A stretch of DNA of 64,000 bases. Origin: Cytidiella melzeri (lineage: Eukaryota > Basidiomycota > Agaricomycetes > Polyporales > Irpicaceae). Positions 22,433 to 33,829 of this stretch are shown piece after piece. Numbering within the stretch: the first letter of the stretch is position 1; each line of letters starts with the position of its first letter. The notes beneath the pieces were generated by a model. It ran no database searches. It saw only the letters and a program-made list of their open reading frames with translations, and was not told where the DNA came from. The stretch is taken from the NCBI GenBank assembly GCA_022592445.1, contig JABYQR010000001.1, positions 186,001 through 250,000 of the forward strand, written 5' to 3'. The position numbers and the translations under genes are program-made.

Positions 22433-24139
22433 ATGTCAAATCTTCCCAAGGCTGACCCTTCTAACAATAAGCTGCCGAAACTTGACGACGACGGAAACAC
22501 CAACTCCTATGGGACGTGGGTGATGCAAGTTGAGGCGAAACTTAGAGCAATACACTTGTGGAAATATTTCGAAGGTCCTGAATCCGTGCCACCCATCATC
22601 CCCAAACTTCGAAAGACTTACAACGAAGAAGTTGAGGATCCGGACACCGGAATCGTGATAAAGGGGATAAAGAGGGGAAATGAAGGTCAGGTCGAGCAGG
22701 CGATGAAGGACGCAGAGCCTTGGTACGACGCCAACATCACGGCTATCGCTCTTTTGCTCAAAGCCATTCCCCGAGCGAAGATTCATCTCATAGGACGTAC
22801 CAGGAGAGCGAAAGAAGCCTGGGCAATACTTCAGTCAGAATATCGACCTATCAACAATCTCCGAGCCTCCTCGCTCCATCAGAAACTGATGAGTTTCACG
22901 TGTAAGGATGGAATGGACGTCAGTAAATGGGTTGATAAGATGCGCGCTATGTACGCAGACCTTTGCGATCAAGATCCGAGTCGCATGGCCGACGCGAACT
23001 TCACGACCACATTGGCGGACCTTATCCCCACCGACAATAGCTGGAGAATGTTTTCTGATACGCTCCACTATGACATGGGCGTGGCACACAGCACCGGCAG
23101 ACCAATGTCTTCATCGAGAGTAATTGAGCTCATTAAGGAAGAAGACTGGGCGCAAACCAAAAACGACCCGGAAGTCATCGCGCAAATATACGAGACTGAT
23201 GCGATCTATCGCAAAAGATCCGCCACTTCGAACACCGTTGTAAACCAGGCTGTCGGTACCGCCAAGAAAATGACGGAATGGTGTGACAACCCTGATTGTC
23301 CACATCCACGCGGCCATACGAGTGATAATTGCCTCTCCTGGGGGGGAGGGAAGTGCGGGCAGTACCCCGAATGGTGGAAATATAGACGCGATATACATCT
23401 ACCACCAGCCCAACGCGCAAAATCACGAAATGTGTCGAAGACCTTCAATCCGAAGAAACACCCTACGGCTAACATCGCCACTGAACCTCCTCCGAAACAA
23501 ACCGTAGAAGCAAATACAGCGTCTATCGAGGCCGAAGATCCAGGGACAGTATATCTACTGAATACAATGATCACCTCCGACCTGGATCAATCTGTCAAAT
23601 GCCACAACACCGCATTCTCGGGAGAACGAGTTGAGAAGACGTCCGTCTACCACGACTCAGGCGCCAACCGACACATCTTCTTTGACCGCGCTGTATTCCA
23701 AAACTATCGCCCTATCAGTCCGCTCAACATCCGTGGTTTTGGATCATCTCTTACGACGTCTGCAGTTGCTGTCGGTGATGTGTTCTTACTCGCTACCGTT
23801 AATGGCGTAACTCACAAAGTCAAACTCTGCAATGTCTTACACGTGCCAACGGCGCGCATGAACTTGGTCTCGCAAGGGTGTATGGAGCGGAGGGGGGTAG
23901 GATCAATGACGAAGAACGGAAAGATGGTCCTGGACTTGAATGGCAAGACTATCCTGACAGGCAACCTAGACAACAACAACCTATATCGCCTTCACGTCGC
24001 CACCATCCCAGCTCCAGCCACTGACGATGGCAGCAAGGGCGTAGCGTCGCGCGGGTCCCTACTCACCCGCATCTCCGATCCCATTGTGGCCTCCACGAGC
24101 ACACGTACTGTCTCGAAGGGTTTTTACACTGCCTACTAG
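22433..24139 (+). CDS. Gag and protease of the copia element (568 codons)
   Basis: The N-terminal part is a copia-type Gag: a capsid-like region with TWVMQVEAKL near the start and conserved 'AWAILQSEY' and 'LHQKLMSF' segments, then a Cys/His motif CDNPDC...GHTSDNC followed by WGGGKCGQYPEW, a pattern usual in fungal copia. The aspartic protease follows with the catalytic HDSGANRHI near residue 407 and a conserved NVLHVPTARMNLVS further on. The frame ends at 24139, just as the integrase zinc-binding region begins in the -1 frame. The heptamer GGGTTTT at 24118-24124 lies in the phase needed for a -1 slip, 13 bp before that stop codon. Confidence 0.9.
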   Translation: MSNLPKADPSNNKLPKLDDDGNTNSYGTWVMQVEAKLRAIHLWKYFEGPESVPPIIPKLRKTYNEEVEDPDTGIVIKGIKRGNEGQVEQAMKDAEPWYDANITAIALLLKAIPRAKIHLIGRTRRAKEAWAILQSEYRPINNLRASSLHQKLMSFTCKDGMDVSKWVDKMRAMYADLCDQDPSRMADANFTTTLADLIPTDNSWRMFSDTLHYDMGVAHSTGRPMSSSRVIELIKEEDWAQTKNDPEVIAQIYETDAIYRKRSATSNTVVNQAVGTAKKMTEWCDNPDCPHPRGHTSDNCLSWGGGKCGQYPEWWKYRRDIHLPPAQRAKSRNVSKTFNPKKHPTANIATEPPPKQTVEANTASIEAEDPGTVYLLNTMITSDLDQSVKCHNTAFSGERVEKTSVYHDSGANRHIFFDRAVFQNYRPISPLNIRGFGSSLTTSAVAVGDVFLLATVNGVTHKVKLCNVLHVPTARMNLVSQGCMERRGVGSMTKNGKMVLDLNGKTILTGNLDNNNLYRLHVATIPAPATDDGSKGVASRGSLLTRISDPIVASTSTRTVSKGFYTAY

Positions 24140-25236
24140 GCCACCTAGGCGTAAAAGGGCTTTCATCTACATCCACTGGCCTACATGTCTCTTCATCTTC
24201 CCAAACGACATACACGTGCGAAGTCTGCGCACGCGCGAATATAAAGCGACAACCTTTCCCAAAAACATCTAACCTGAGAGCCGACCGACTACTGTTTCGT
24301 GTTCACCTTGACATCTGCGGCCCGCTCCCTACAGGATATGGCGGCGTAAAATACTTCCTACCATGCGTTGACTGTCATTCGCGTTGGAAGACCCCTCTGT
24401 TCCTCAAACTACGATCTGACGCATTCCGCGAATTCGTGAAATACAAGACGGCAGTCGAACTCTTCACCGGGCTGAAAATCGCGGTAATTCGTGTGGACAA
24501 CGCACCTGAACTAACGCAAGGCGAGTTTCGCGCATACTGTGAAAAAGAAGGCATTACATTCGAGAAGACTATACCGGACGCGTCTCCTCAAAATGGTGTA
24601 GCGGAACGCACAAACTGGTCACTTGCGTCCATGGCACGCGCGATGTTAATCGACGCCGGCATGACGGATTTCTTTTGGCCACTGGCTGTACAGTGTGCTG
24701 CCCACATCCTGAATCGAGTCACCACTACCGCTCTACCCACCGACGTCACTCCGTACCATCTGTGGCACAACAAACATCCTGATCTATCCCATTTCCACAT
24801 CTTCGGCACACGCGTTATCACTCGAAGGATGGACGCTGACTCAATCAATAAAATGCAACCTCGCGGCGAAGAAGGGCGTTTTGTGGGGTATGCCCCAGAC
24901 GCGAAAGGGTTTCTAGTCTGGTTCCCAGACGCCAGAGCTGTACGTTCGCGCCGAGACGTTGTCTTTCTCGACGACAAACCCTCTTCACCCACCCATACAC
25001 CTTCATCACCATCGTCGCCCTTATGGGACGACATTCTCATCGGCTCGTACACGCCGTTCGAACACCACGCAGTCGATACAACAGTATCGAACGAGCCACA
25101 TACGCCGTTCCAACACCGCGTGATTGATACAACAGTATCGAACGAGTACGTACCCGGTCACCGTAGACCTGTAACCGTGTCTGACCTCATCTCTGTAGAG
25201 ATTTGGCAGAACCTCGGCAGAACACTGAGGATGTAA
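24125..25236 (+). pseudogene. Integrase region of the copia element
   Basis: The frame carries the zinc-binding HHCC part (LLGHLGVKGL ... CEVCARA) and the catalytic D,D,E core: LDICGPLP, VIRVDNAPELT and SPQNGVAERTN. The C-terminal part includes GRFVGYAPDAKG, as in copia integrases. It lies in the -1 frame relative to gag-protease and has no ATG near its beginning, so it depends on frameshifting or is broken. Near its end is an in-frame 51-bp tandem duplication (25051-25101 and 25102-25152). The frame then closes at 25236, before reverse transcriptase, and the linker continues in another frame. Confidence 0.85.
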
Positions 25237-25499
25237 CCAATACCCTAGGCGGAGAGGCAACACCTCCTGCCCATAATGGGCGTGATGCGAATCCTCGTAC
25301 TGAGGCGCATGGTATGTCTCGTAGAGACTTGTATCCCATAAGGGACTGTAAATGACGTGTACTCAACAGTCAGACGTATGCGAACCTTACCAAAGAGGTT
25401 CAGCGAAAACAATGCCAGTATTCGATCGAGGGGGGGCTGCACGTCGACAAAGATCTTGTCCTTAACGCTCAAACACATGGCATTGAATTCCTCGATCCA

Positions 25500-27172
25500 A
25501 CATCCGTGCAGACACACCAACACCCCTAGAAGCATTTGTAAACACCCTATCTCCAATCGACGACTCACATACCAGCGACCCACGCTCGATCTCCGAAGCA
25601 GAGCGCAGCGAGTATTGGGAACACTGGCTCAGCGCAATTCACGAAGAATTAGAGGCACTCAAAGCAAAGGGCGTGTATGAAGAAGTCGAAAGCGTTCCAC
25701 TAGGCCGAAAACCCGTAGACTCGAAATGGGTCTTGCACATCAAACGGAATTCCGACGGCCAAATCGCTAGGTCCAAAGCACGGCTAGTCGCGAAGGGTTT
25801 CACACAGATACCAGGCCAAGACTTCCACTTCACGTTCGCACCCGTCGCTCGCTGGGATTCCATACGCACAATAATCGCCATCGCCGCTTACCGCGACCTC
25901 TACCTCCGGCACATCGACATTAAGACCGCTTTTCTCAACGGACCACTGGCCGAAGAGATATGTATGAACAAGCCGACTATACTCAGGAAGGGGTTCTGGC
26001 GACTGCGGAAGGGACTGTACGGACTGAAACAAGCAGGCCGTTCCTGGTACTTGGAGTTCCACAAGAAATACCAGACACTCGGGTTTCGAAGATGCGAAGC
26101 AGACTGGAGCGTACACGTGAGGACTAAGGACGGACAGAGGTCAATGTCCGCCACAAGTGTCGACGATATCCTATTGGCAACCTCATCGCGACTAGAGTCA
26201 GACTCCGTGACCAGGGACCTTGAGGGACTATTTGACATCACAGACAATGGCGAGGTCCAGTGGCTACTGGGGTGCAGAGTGACCAGGAACCATGCGAGGC
26301 AATCGATCCAACTCTCTCAAGAGAGTTACACGCTATCGATTCTAAGGTTATTTGAGATGGAATTCTGCAATGCCGCGTCGACACCGCTACCGCCGAAACT
26401 CTCCCTGTCTCGAGACGAGACGCCTATAGACAACGAAGAACGTGAGAAGCTAAAGGATCTACCGTACTGTACCCTCGTAGGGAAGGTTATGTATCTGGCG
26501 ACCACAACGCGTCCCGACATTGCTTACGCAGTTCGCGAACTCGCAAAATACATGTCGTGTTACCGGCAAACACATTGGACGGCGGCGAAGCACCTACTGC
26601 GATACCTTCAAGGGACGAGGTCTCTCGGACTCACGCTAGACAACCTCGATTCCGCATATCCTCTATTCCACGGCTTCACCGACTCAGACTGGGGCTCCGG
26701 AGAAGGGCGAAAATCAATTTCGGGATACGTAATGATTATCTACAACTCGCCGATCGCCTGGAGTTCAAAGCAACAAGCAGTGGTAGCCCTATCATCATGC
26801 GAGGCTGAATACCTTGCCTGTTCACGTGCGGCGTGTCAGGTCATTTGGCTTAGACAGCTGTTAGACGAACTCGGATTCCCGCAGACGGACCCGACACCGC
26901 TATTCTGTGACAACAATGGCACTATCGCCTGTACGCACGACCCTCACGGACACACGAAGATGAAGCACATCGATATAAGGGCGCATTTCATCAGGAATTG
27001 CGTAAATGACGGGAAGGTTGATGTTAGGCGAGTAGAAGGGAGGGAGAACCTTGCTGACGTGTTCACCAAGTCGTTGACACGAATACTGCACACACGCGCG
27101 TTGGAGATGCTAGGACTTGTAGCAGGTCAAGGGGGGGTGTCAGATGGTGACCCGCCAGGGCATCCAGGTTAG
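25500..27172 (+). pseudogene. Reverse transcriptase and RNase H region of the copia element
   Basis: The frame is open from about 25500 and has the copia RT signatures VDSKWVLHIK, RLVAKGFTQIPGQDF, FAPVARWDSIR, IDIKTAFLNG, GLYGLKQAGRSWY and TSVDDILLAT, the last in the place of the YVDD box. Asp-Asp is intact, and Ser before Val is seen in other basidiomycete copia elements as far as I recall. RNase H follows with TDSDWGS, SSCEAEYLA, DNNGTIA and the end motif RENLADVFTKSL. Its frame differs from the integrase frame, with two changes in the linker (about 25190-25200 and 25350-25500). No ATG lies close to the start of the conserved part. Confidence 0.9.
27128..27137 (+). other. Polypurine tract of the copia element
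   Basis: A purine run ending in seven G directly precedes the 3' LTR, the expected priming site for plus-strand DNA. Confidence 0.8.
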
Positions 27173-27354
27173 GAAGGAAGCGCATCACGTCGGAGTACTA
27201 TACACGGACATCCGCCGATCACTCACAACTTGTATAAAAGATTGTTAACCGGTACAGGGGCACAGTATCGCTGTTGACCCTGTACCAGGTACGCACACAT
27301 GCACTGTACCAAATAGTATCGCTGTTGACCCTGTACCAGACCGTCTCGTTGACA
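27138..27354 (+). repeat. 3' LTR of the copia element
   Basis: 217 bp, identical to the 5' LTR except T at 27300 for C at 22278. The TATAAAAG box is at 27233-27240. It is followed by the duplicated target ATATC at 27355-27359. Confidence 0.95.
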
Positions 27355-27359
27355 ATATC

Positions 27360-28464
27360 ACAAAGTACCCCATGAATCTCTGCAAGCACACTCACACTCC
27401 ACATGCTTCGCACAGTCATGCAGCCGGCAGCTTTTGTTTAGCAAGGTTGGAGCACACCGAAGGGGGACGGGAAATGCGAGTGAAGCGATATAGATTTGAG
27501 TCAAATACAGACAGTATTTATAGGTTTTTACAAGTATAGTACAATAGGGACTTAGAGAAATACAAGTACAGTGGACAAGAAATCAGGCACAATAATACAG
27601 GAGCTAAAGTGGATAAGACGTACAGTAGCTGTCGTGGATAGCCCGACTAGCCCATATTTTTCGCAATTTACCTCTTGTTTTTATCTGTAAAACTCCGGGC
27701 TGCAACCCAGTTGCAACCTCTCTGCACAAACTCCTTTGCACGTCTATTAAGCGCCGTATCACGTGGCTTAGACGCTCCCCACGGTCACGTTACTTGCTAC
27801 TACATCACACTGGCATGTGACTCAGCTTAAGTAAGACCACATGGCTACAACCACATGGCTCAGCCCATAGCTAGGGTTTGACGTCATAGATACCGTTCAC
27901 ATGGACTCCTTTTGTTCTTTCCCTATTGTTCTCTTTATGGAAGGATGTTCTCACAGGTGTGGGAATGGAATACAATAGTTGGTCTCCTTTTAGATAGATT
28001 CTCTCACGAGTAGAGTTCTTGGCAAGGTCTAGACAATAGCTATTGTTCTCCTTTAGGTAGTTCTTTTGTTCTTTGTTCACACGGCTTCTTGCAAAGCCTG
28101 CCCTCAACATGGTCTGTGTGCAGGTCCCTGAAGTCTATATATACTGCTGCATGTACGCTCCTAGCCCCCCATCTTGACCTCTTGGTCTTTACTGGGCTAG
28201 ATACTTGTATAAAGTCTGATAGCTGGTGAGAGCACTGTGCTACACGCCTGCCACCACCTCCTCGTCGATATCCACTTCGTGTCCCTGTTTGTCACGTCGA
28301 GCCCTGTCTCTGTGTCATTAGGTTGAGATCGTTGTAAAAACTCTGGGTCCCTCATTCCCACCGTTTTAAAAAAGTTTATTCCTGTTTGACAAGTACGTCT
28401 CTGGTCTTTCCATACCGTTGAGCTACACTTACGTCGTCCGTTTCTACCCCCTGCGCGTTGTTTA
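27360..28464. other. Gene-free segment next to the copia element; possibly LTR/leader of a second, eroded retroelement
   Basis: No coding sequence is recognised. The stretch from about 27690 to 28250 has promoter-like features (ctatatatactg near 28135, tgtataaag near 28205) and repeated phrases such as ttgttctttccctattgttctc and attgttctcc, as in an LTR. The string tggtgagagc near 28223 could be a primer-binding site because it starts with TGG, but no paired LTR was found in the window. I therefore call it only tentatively. Confidence 0.35.
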
Positions 28465-29492
28465 GTGCCTAAAGACACGTGCCCCCGTTTCTCTAAGACC
28501 CTCCCTACCACTGAGCCTCAGCTCAAGAGATGTCTTCCACCATCTTTCCTCGATGCTCTCGCTGACAAGTGGAAGAGCGGTCAACCTCATTGCTGGTCTG
28601 ACAAAGACCTGGTCACCGTAGCAAAGTACATGTCCAAGAAACCGCCTGTCAAAGGCATCACCCTCACCGTCCCCTCATACGAGGAAAATTGCCAACTCCG
28701 CACCTCTGCACGAGCATACGGAGAATGAGCAGCTGAGGAGCGTGACCGCACCTTAGCTGAGCAACAGACCCACAAGCTCACTCTTGCAGAGCGATTAGCA
28801 AAGCTCCCTGCACCAACTCCCGCCCCCGCTGCAACTAAGCCGGTGTTGATCGACTTCAAGAAGTTGTCACCGGTTGATCTCGTAGGCATCTTCAGGCCTA
28901 AACTCACCGCTGTCCGCACTCGTCTGCAAGCTCTCACTGAGCTTGAAGAACTCCTAAACCGCGCCAACCCCGACCATCGTTGCGCCTTGCTTCATCTTGT
29001 CAACAAAGTCAATTGTTTCCTCAACCGACTTGACGACCTCGCACCAGTCACAGCTGACCGCGAGTGGAGACTTCTAGATTGGGGTTGCGAAGCAATAGGA
29101 AAAGTTTCTTTCAAACAGCTCTGTAAAAACTACGATAAAGTCCTAGCACAACTTAACATAGTAAATAGTGATAGCTATTTCGAGTGGATCTAGACAAATC
29201 CACAGTTTTGCCCACCACATCTTGTAATAATTGTATACATTTCTTCGACTCTAACCTAGTTACCAACAACCACTTCTACAGAGGTCTATTCTACAAGTGT
29301 GACGACCAACCTTGTCCAAATCGATACACTCAGGCAGACTCCACCGAAGCCGTCAACAGCGAGTACTACTCAGAGCACTACCAGAAACCCCACAAAGAAA
29401 ATTTACACCTCTTCACTTCACAAGACATGGATCCAAATCAGCAGAACGCTGCTCCAGCCGCCGCCCCAGCTGCCGCTGCCAACCTAAGCTAG
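28465..29492 (+). pseudogene. Two overlapping reading frames of an eroded retroelement-like locus
   Basis: The first frame (28465-29193) is continuous for about 242 codons except for a single in-frame TGA at 28726-28728, where one C-to-T change from CGA would explain it. Its product is Lys/Leu-rich and helical, with no recognised domain. The second frame (29184-29492) overlaps its end, has several Cys (SCNNCIHFF, YKCDDQPCPNRY), and ends in MDPNQQNAAPAAAPAAAA, which looks like the start of a Gag protein of a fungal gypsy-type element. After 29495 the sequence changes to the 3' flank of the glycine decarboxylase gene, so the element would be truncated there. It lies just beside the copia insertion. 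The identification is an inference. Confidence 0.4.
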
Positions 29493-29692
29493 GAGAGCAA
29501 TGCGTATGGTTGAACAAAGCACAATGACTGGCAGGGCGTGGCCATCTAGAGGAGTAGAAAGCCCAATTAAGGTACAGTAACACTTGAGCACAGTCCGAAA
29601 AAATCCCAAAAAAAAAGTCTAGGAATACAGGTCGTTTATGAGGATGCAGTCTCTTCCACGGAAGGACAGTCGCACTGTGAAAAGGCGAGATA

Positions 29693-32600
29693 TCAGTACC
29701 TGGTGGTCAGCTCAAACTGCCTACCAGAGAGACTCACGATCAGATTCAGGTCACCATAAGCATCGTCAATCCGCCCAACAGTCGGCCAGAATTTGCGTTC
29801 GCGAAGCCAAGGCACAGGGAACGCAGCAGCCTCTCGAGTATATGGCCTATCCCACTTCTCGGCGGTGAGCACTGAAATAGGATGGGGCGCGTTCTTTAGC
29901 AGGTTGTTGTCCTTTGGCTGCTTGCCTGAGATAACATCCGCTGCCTCCTTGCGAATCTGGATCATCGCGTCGCAGAACCGGTCAACCTCCTCCAACGTCT
30001 CACTCTCCGTCGGCTCGATTAACATGCATGTCGAGATTGGCCACGAGCACGTGGGCGGGTGGAATCCGTAGTCCTGCAGACGCTTCGCAAAATCGGTCAC
30101 CTTTAGGCCTGCTGCTTTATCGAATTCGGACAGGTCGATCAACAGCTCGTGTGCTACTCGGCCGTTCTTGTTCTTGTAACGCAGACTGTAGTGATCTTTA
30201 AGGCGATGTGCCATGTAGTTTGCGCTCAACAGCGCCGCTTTCGTGGAGTCAGAGAGACCTTCACCACCAAGCATCTTAATGTATGCCCAGGAGATCAGCA
30301 GGATGGAAGCACTTCCGAAGGGCGCCGCCGACACAGCGTCAATAGCCTGAGACTGACCAACCGGAATAACAGGGTGGGTGGGAAGGAAGGGCGCAAGATG
30401 CTCTGCCACGCATATAGGCCTAAGACACAATGAGTTACCGAAGAGTAACGTAGGAGCCATGCTTACCCGACTCCTGGTCCTCCTCCGCCATGTGGACTGG
30501 CAGTTACGTTACAATCAGTAGCTAGTAAATTCTGACACAAGCGACTTGCTTACATGGCAAAGGTCTTGTGAAGATTCGTATGGCAAACATCTCCGCCGCA
30601 AGTAGCAGGATTGGTGACTCCGATCTGAGCGTTCAAGTTTGCACCATCGAGGTAAACCTGACCACCGTTTTCATGAATGATGCTGCATGCCTGTGCACGA
30701 ACCATCAGTACTGAATACGCCATTGAAGAAGTACATATCTATACATCCTGCACACCATCTTCGAAGACACCGAATGTTGAAGGGTATGTGATCTAGCATT
30801 ACATGTGGTCAGCACCCGTGGTCTTCCATCTACGGCTGTGGACAGATGCATACCATGAACGCCGCAAGATTATCCTTGTGCTTCACAGCCTTTGACTCTA
30901 AGTCTTCAAGGTCGAGGCTTCCATCAGCGAGAGATTTGACTGGGACGACCTTCAATCCTGCCATAACAGCAGACTATCACGGAGGTTCAGTAACCTAAAA
31001 AGACTGGAGCTATAAAAGAAACTGACTGCGGGGTTCGTACCGTGTGCGCTCACAGGGATGAGGCAAATGTTACGATGTCCCTCCCCTCGCGACTCATGAT
31101 ACGCTCTGATCACCGACAACCCGGTATACTCACCCGCCGCGCCCGAGTTGGGCTGAAGGGAGCACGCATGGAACCCGGTAATCTTGCACAAGTCCTCCTC
31201 TAGCTCCTGGATTATTTCCAGATACCCGCTGACTTGGTCGAGCGGCGCAAACGGATGCACGTTGCTGAACTCGGGAAATGTCAAGGGAATCATGCTGCTT
31301 GTGCTATTGAGTTTCATCGTGCAGCTCCCGAGAGGAATCATGGCATGGACAAGTCCGAGATCCTTGTTCTGCAGGTGATAGATGTAACGGAGCATCTCGG
31401 TCTCAGAATGGTGCGAGTTGAAGATGGGATGTGGCAGGATCGCGGATGTGCGGCGAAGGTCTTCTGGGACTGCGATAGAGTCTATTGTCTCGGTTGACAA
31501 ATTGAGAGGCAAGATAGACGGTGCATTCGCCGCGGTAGCGAAGGCGTTTGCAAGTTTGAGGACATCCTCAAGACCGACACTCTCATCGAAAGTGACACCA
31601 ACAAGCTTCTCGTCAATTTTGCGCAGGTTAATGTGTGCCGCTGTTGCGGCCTGATGCACGGCGTCAGCATGTTTTGCAGGTCCAGACACATCAATCGTGA
31701 GAGTGTCAAAGAAATCTTGATTGGTGACAGTGTATCCAGACTTCTCGACCAGTGACTTGAGAAGCTGGGTCAAAGCGTGGACTTTGTGCGCAATGCGGCG
31801 AAGACCAGCTGGACCGTGATAGACAGCATACATAGCAGCCATGTTTGCCAAGAGGGCTTGGCTGGTACAGATGTTGCTGGTTGCCTTCTCACGACGGATG
31901 TGCTGCTCACGGGCTGGCGCATGATATTGATGTGAACACTTCCTGTCTTGAAAAAGCAGCCTGAAACTCACTTTGTAAGGCCAGTCGATACGCCGGATTG
32001 CCCTGGACATCACGACTTAAACCAATGAGTCGTCCAGGCATCTTACGCTTCAACGCGTCGATACATGCAAAAAATGCGGCATGAGGACCGCCGTACCCCG
32101 CGGGCACGCCAAATCGAGCGGAGTTTCCAACCACGATGTCTGCCCCCCATTCTCCAGGAGCCATCAGCATTGTTAACGCGAGCAAGTCAGTGGCGCATAC
32201 GACGAGCGCCTTCGAGTCGTGCACAGATTTCGCGAGGGAACTGAAGTCCTTGACACTGCCGTTAACGTCGGGATACTGGACAAGCACGCCGCATAGATCT
32301 GCGCGTAAGGACTCGTCCTGCAGTGCTTTTGATATGTCGCCGACGACGAGACGGATTCCGAAACCTTTCGCTCGCGTGCGCAAAACGGCGAGCGTCTGAG
32401 GAGAAACACCATCGTCCACGGCGAATGTCTTCTTCTTCAACCCAGCATGTGCCATTGATAGTACCATGCCTTCTGCAGCTGCAGTCGCTTCGTCTAGCAA
32501 CGAGGCATTCGCGATATCCATTGCCGTCAAAGACATAATCATTGTCTGGAAGTTCACGAGAGACTCGAGACGCCCTACGAAAACGTTAAAGGCTAATTCG

Positions 32601-33160
32601 GAGCTTCTTAACACTGGGCGTACCTTGGGCAATTTCTGGCTGATAGGGTGTGTACGGCGTGTACCATGCAGGACTCTCCGTGACCTAGCGTTGCAAGTAT
32701 ATCAGCGCACATACAGGCGCAGAGTAAAGAGTCAACTCGCGTTGCGCAGGATGACAGGGGGGACTACGGCGTTGTGGTATCCCATTCCGATGAAGCTCCT
32801 GAACGGCTTGTTGGCCTCCGCCAACTGTCTAGCCCTTCGAAAAAGCTGAGATTCAGAGAGCGAAGGAATGGTCTCATTGTTGACACTGGTGCTGGCTACC
32901 CTGATTTGAGGAGGAACGGTAGCATCGACGAACGCGTCCACGGAATCATAGCCAAGTTGTTTCAGCATATATGAGAGCTCATGGTCCTCAGGGCCTATGT
33001 GTCGGTCGACGAATGTGTCCAAGGACGCCAACGACGAAGAGGGGGCTTTGGCTGTGGCAAATCCGCGTTGAAGAGCCTTGACAAAGACGGTGGTCGGCGC
33101 GCGAGGTTTGATGGCCACTGCCCGCCTCGACGCAAGAGAAGAGACATATCTTGTAGCCAT
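29693..33160 (-). CDS. GCV2: Glycine dehydrogenase (decarboxylating), P protein of the glycine cleavage system, mitochondrial
   Basis: Nine exons (33160-32741, 32684-32624, 32574-31972, 31913-31027, 30973-30854, 30792-30745, 30690-30554, 30496-30467, 30419-29693) give 1010 residues, the usual length. The enzyme uses PLP to decarboxylate glycine and passes the aminomethyl group to the lipoyl arm of H protein in mitochondria. The N terminus is Arg/Ala/Ser-rich ([20 protein letters not shown]), a transit peptide. Family segments include [48 protein letters not shown], and [16 protein letters not shown] with the PLP lysine. The first intron (32740-32685) needs a GC donor (GCGAGT), because VILRN joins VTESPAWY in frame only so. 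A 30-nt exon carries the glycine-rich loop. Nothing looks broken. Confidence 0.97.
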
Positions 33161-33829
33161 TATCGTCGCTGTCGCCTACGATGGAGGTGGGGATGAAGAA
33201 AGCATCTCCCCAAAATTCAGGAGAAAATCATGAGTGCATTCACCGAGCCATTCACCGAGTACACAACTCTTATCAACTAATGACCGTTGAAAGCATACTC
33301 CAACCCTCCGCATCAGCGCCCTGCACCTTCCTTGTGCCGTCCCACGTCTGCCGACGTCCTTTATGGCACCGGGTGCGGGACTCGCGCTGTAAAGACGACA
33401 GAAAATGGCGCATCGGCATGCATTGCACTCCTGGTCAGCCTCTTGAGGTTACTGATAAGAACTGGGCGGATACAAAAGTAAGATCTCTAAGTAAACTCCT
33501 CCTTGAGTTACCGACAGTAACCGAGCCAGAAGAAAAAACTTTTTCACTGTTACTCGGAGCTTCCCCGCCTATCTCTTCTTTTGAGCAGCGGCGGTGTTGT
33601 TCAACAGGGCGCTAAGTTATCTGATGTAACATAATATGTTGAAGTACAGTCCCAAATATGTTGAAGTACAATCAGCACTAGCAAATGCTTATCTGCCCAT
33701 TACACACTCTGATAGGGTTCTACTACGTAAATCAGGCGAAGATCGTACCGCGGTACATCAAGGTGAGGCGAAGTGGTTATCACCATGTAAAATGTAGACC
33801 GGCGTTGCCCTAAGCCATCGCAGTGTTTG
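33161..33829. other. Intergenic region upstream of GCV2 and downstream of the PPR gene
   Basis: About 670 bp containing the GCV2 promoter and the 3' end of the PPR gene. Short open frames here are shadows or chance. A near-repeat of atgttgaagtaca occurs twice around 33633-33672. No gene is supported. Confidence 0.5.

Larger units (their letters stand above)
22116..27354 (+). mobile_element. Full-length Ty1/copia LTR retrotransposon, reading frames broken
   Basis: The 5239-bp element has two 217-bp LTRs (TGTCAG...TTGACA), a 5-bp target duplication ATATC, a primer-binding site and a polypurine tract. The order of domains is gag, protease, integrase, reverse transcriptase, RNase H, which defines copia rather than gypsy. 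The LTRs differ at one site (C at 22278, T at 27300, in a CpG), so insertion was recent. The coding region is in at least four frame segments: gag-protease, integrase, a short linker frame and RT-RNase H. It is therefore probably not autonomous as read, unless the first break is programmed frameshifting and the others are assembly errors in homopolymers. Confidence 0.95.

Noticed and set aside
26150..26175. SVDD in place of YVDD in reverse transcriptase as a sign of inactivation
   Set aside because: The two catalytic Asp are intact and Ser or other residues at this place are, as far as I recall, seen in basidiomycete copia elements.
33633..33675. Near-repeat of atgttgaagtaca
   Set aside because: Only two short copies; no array and no matching structure.
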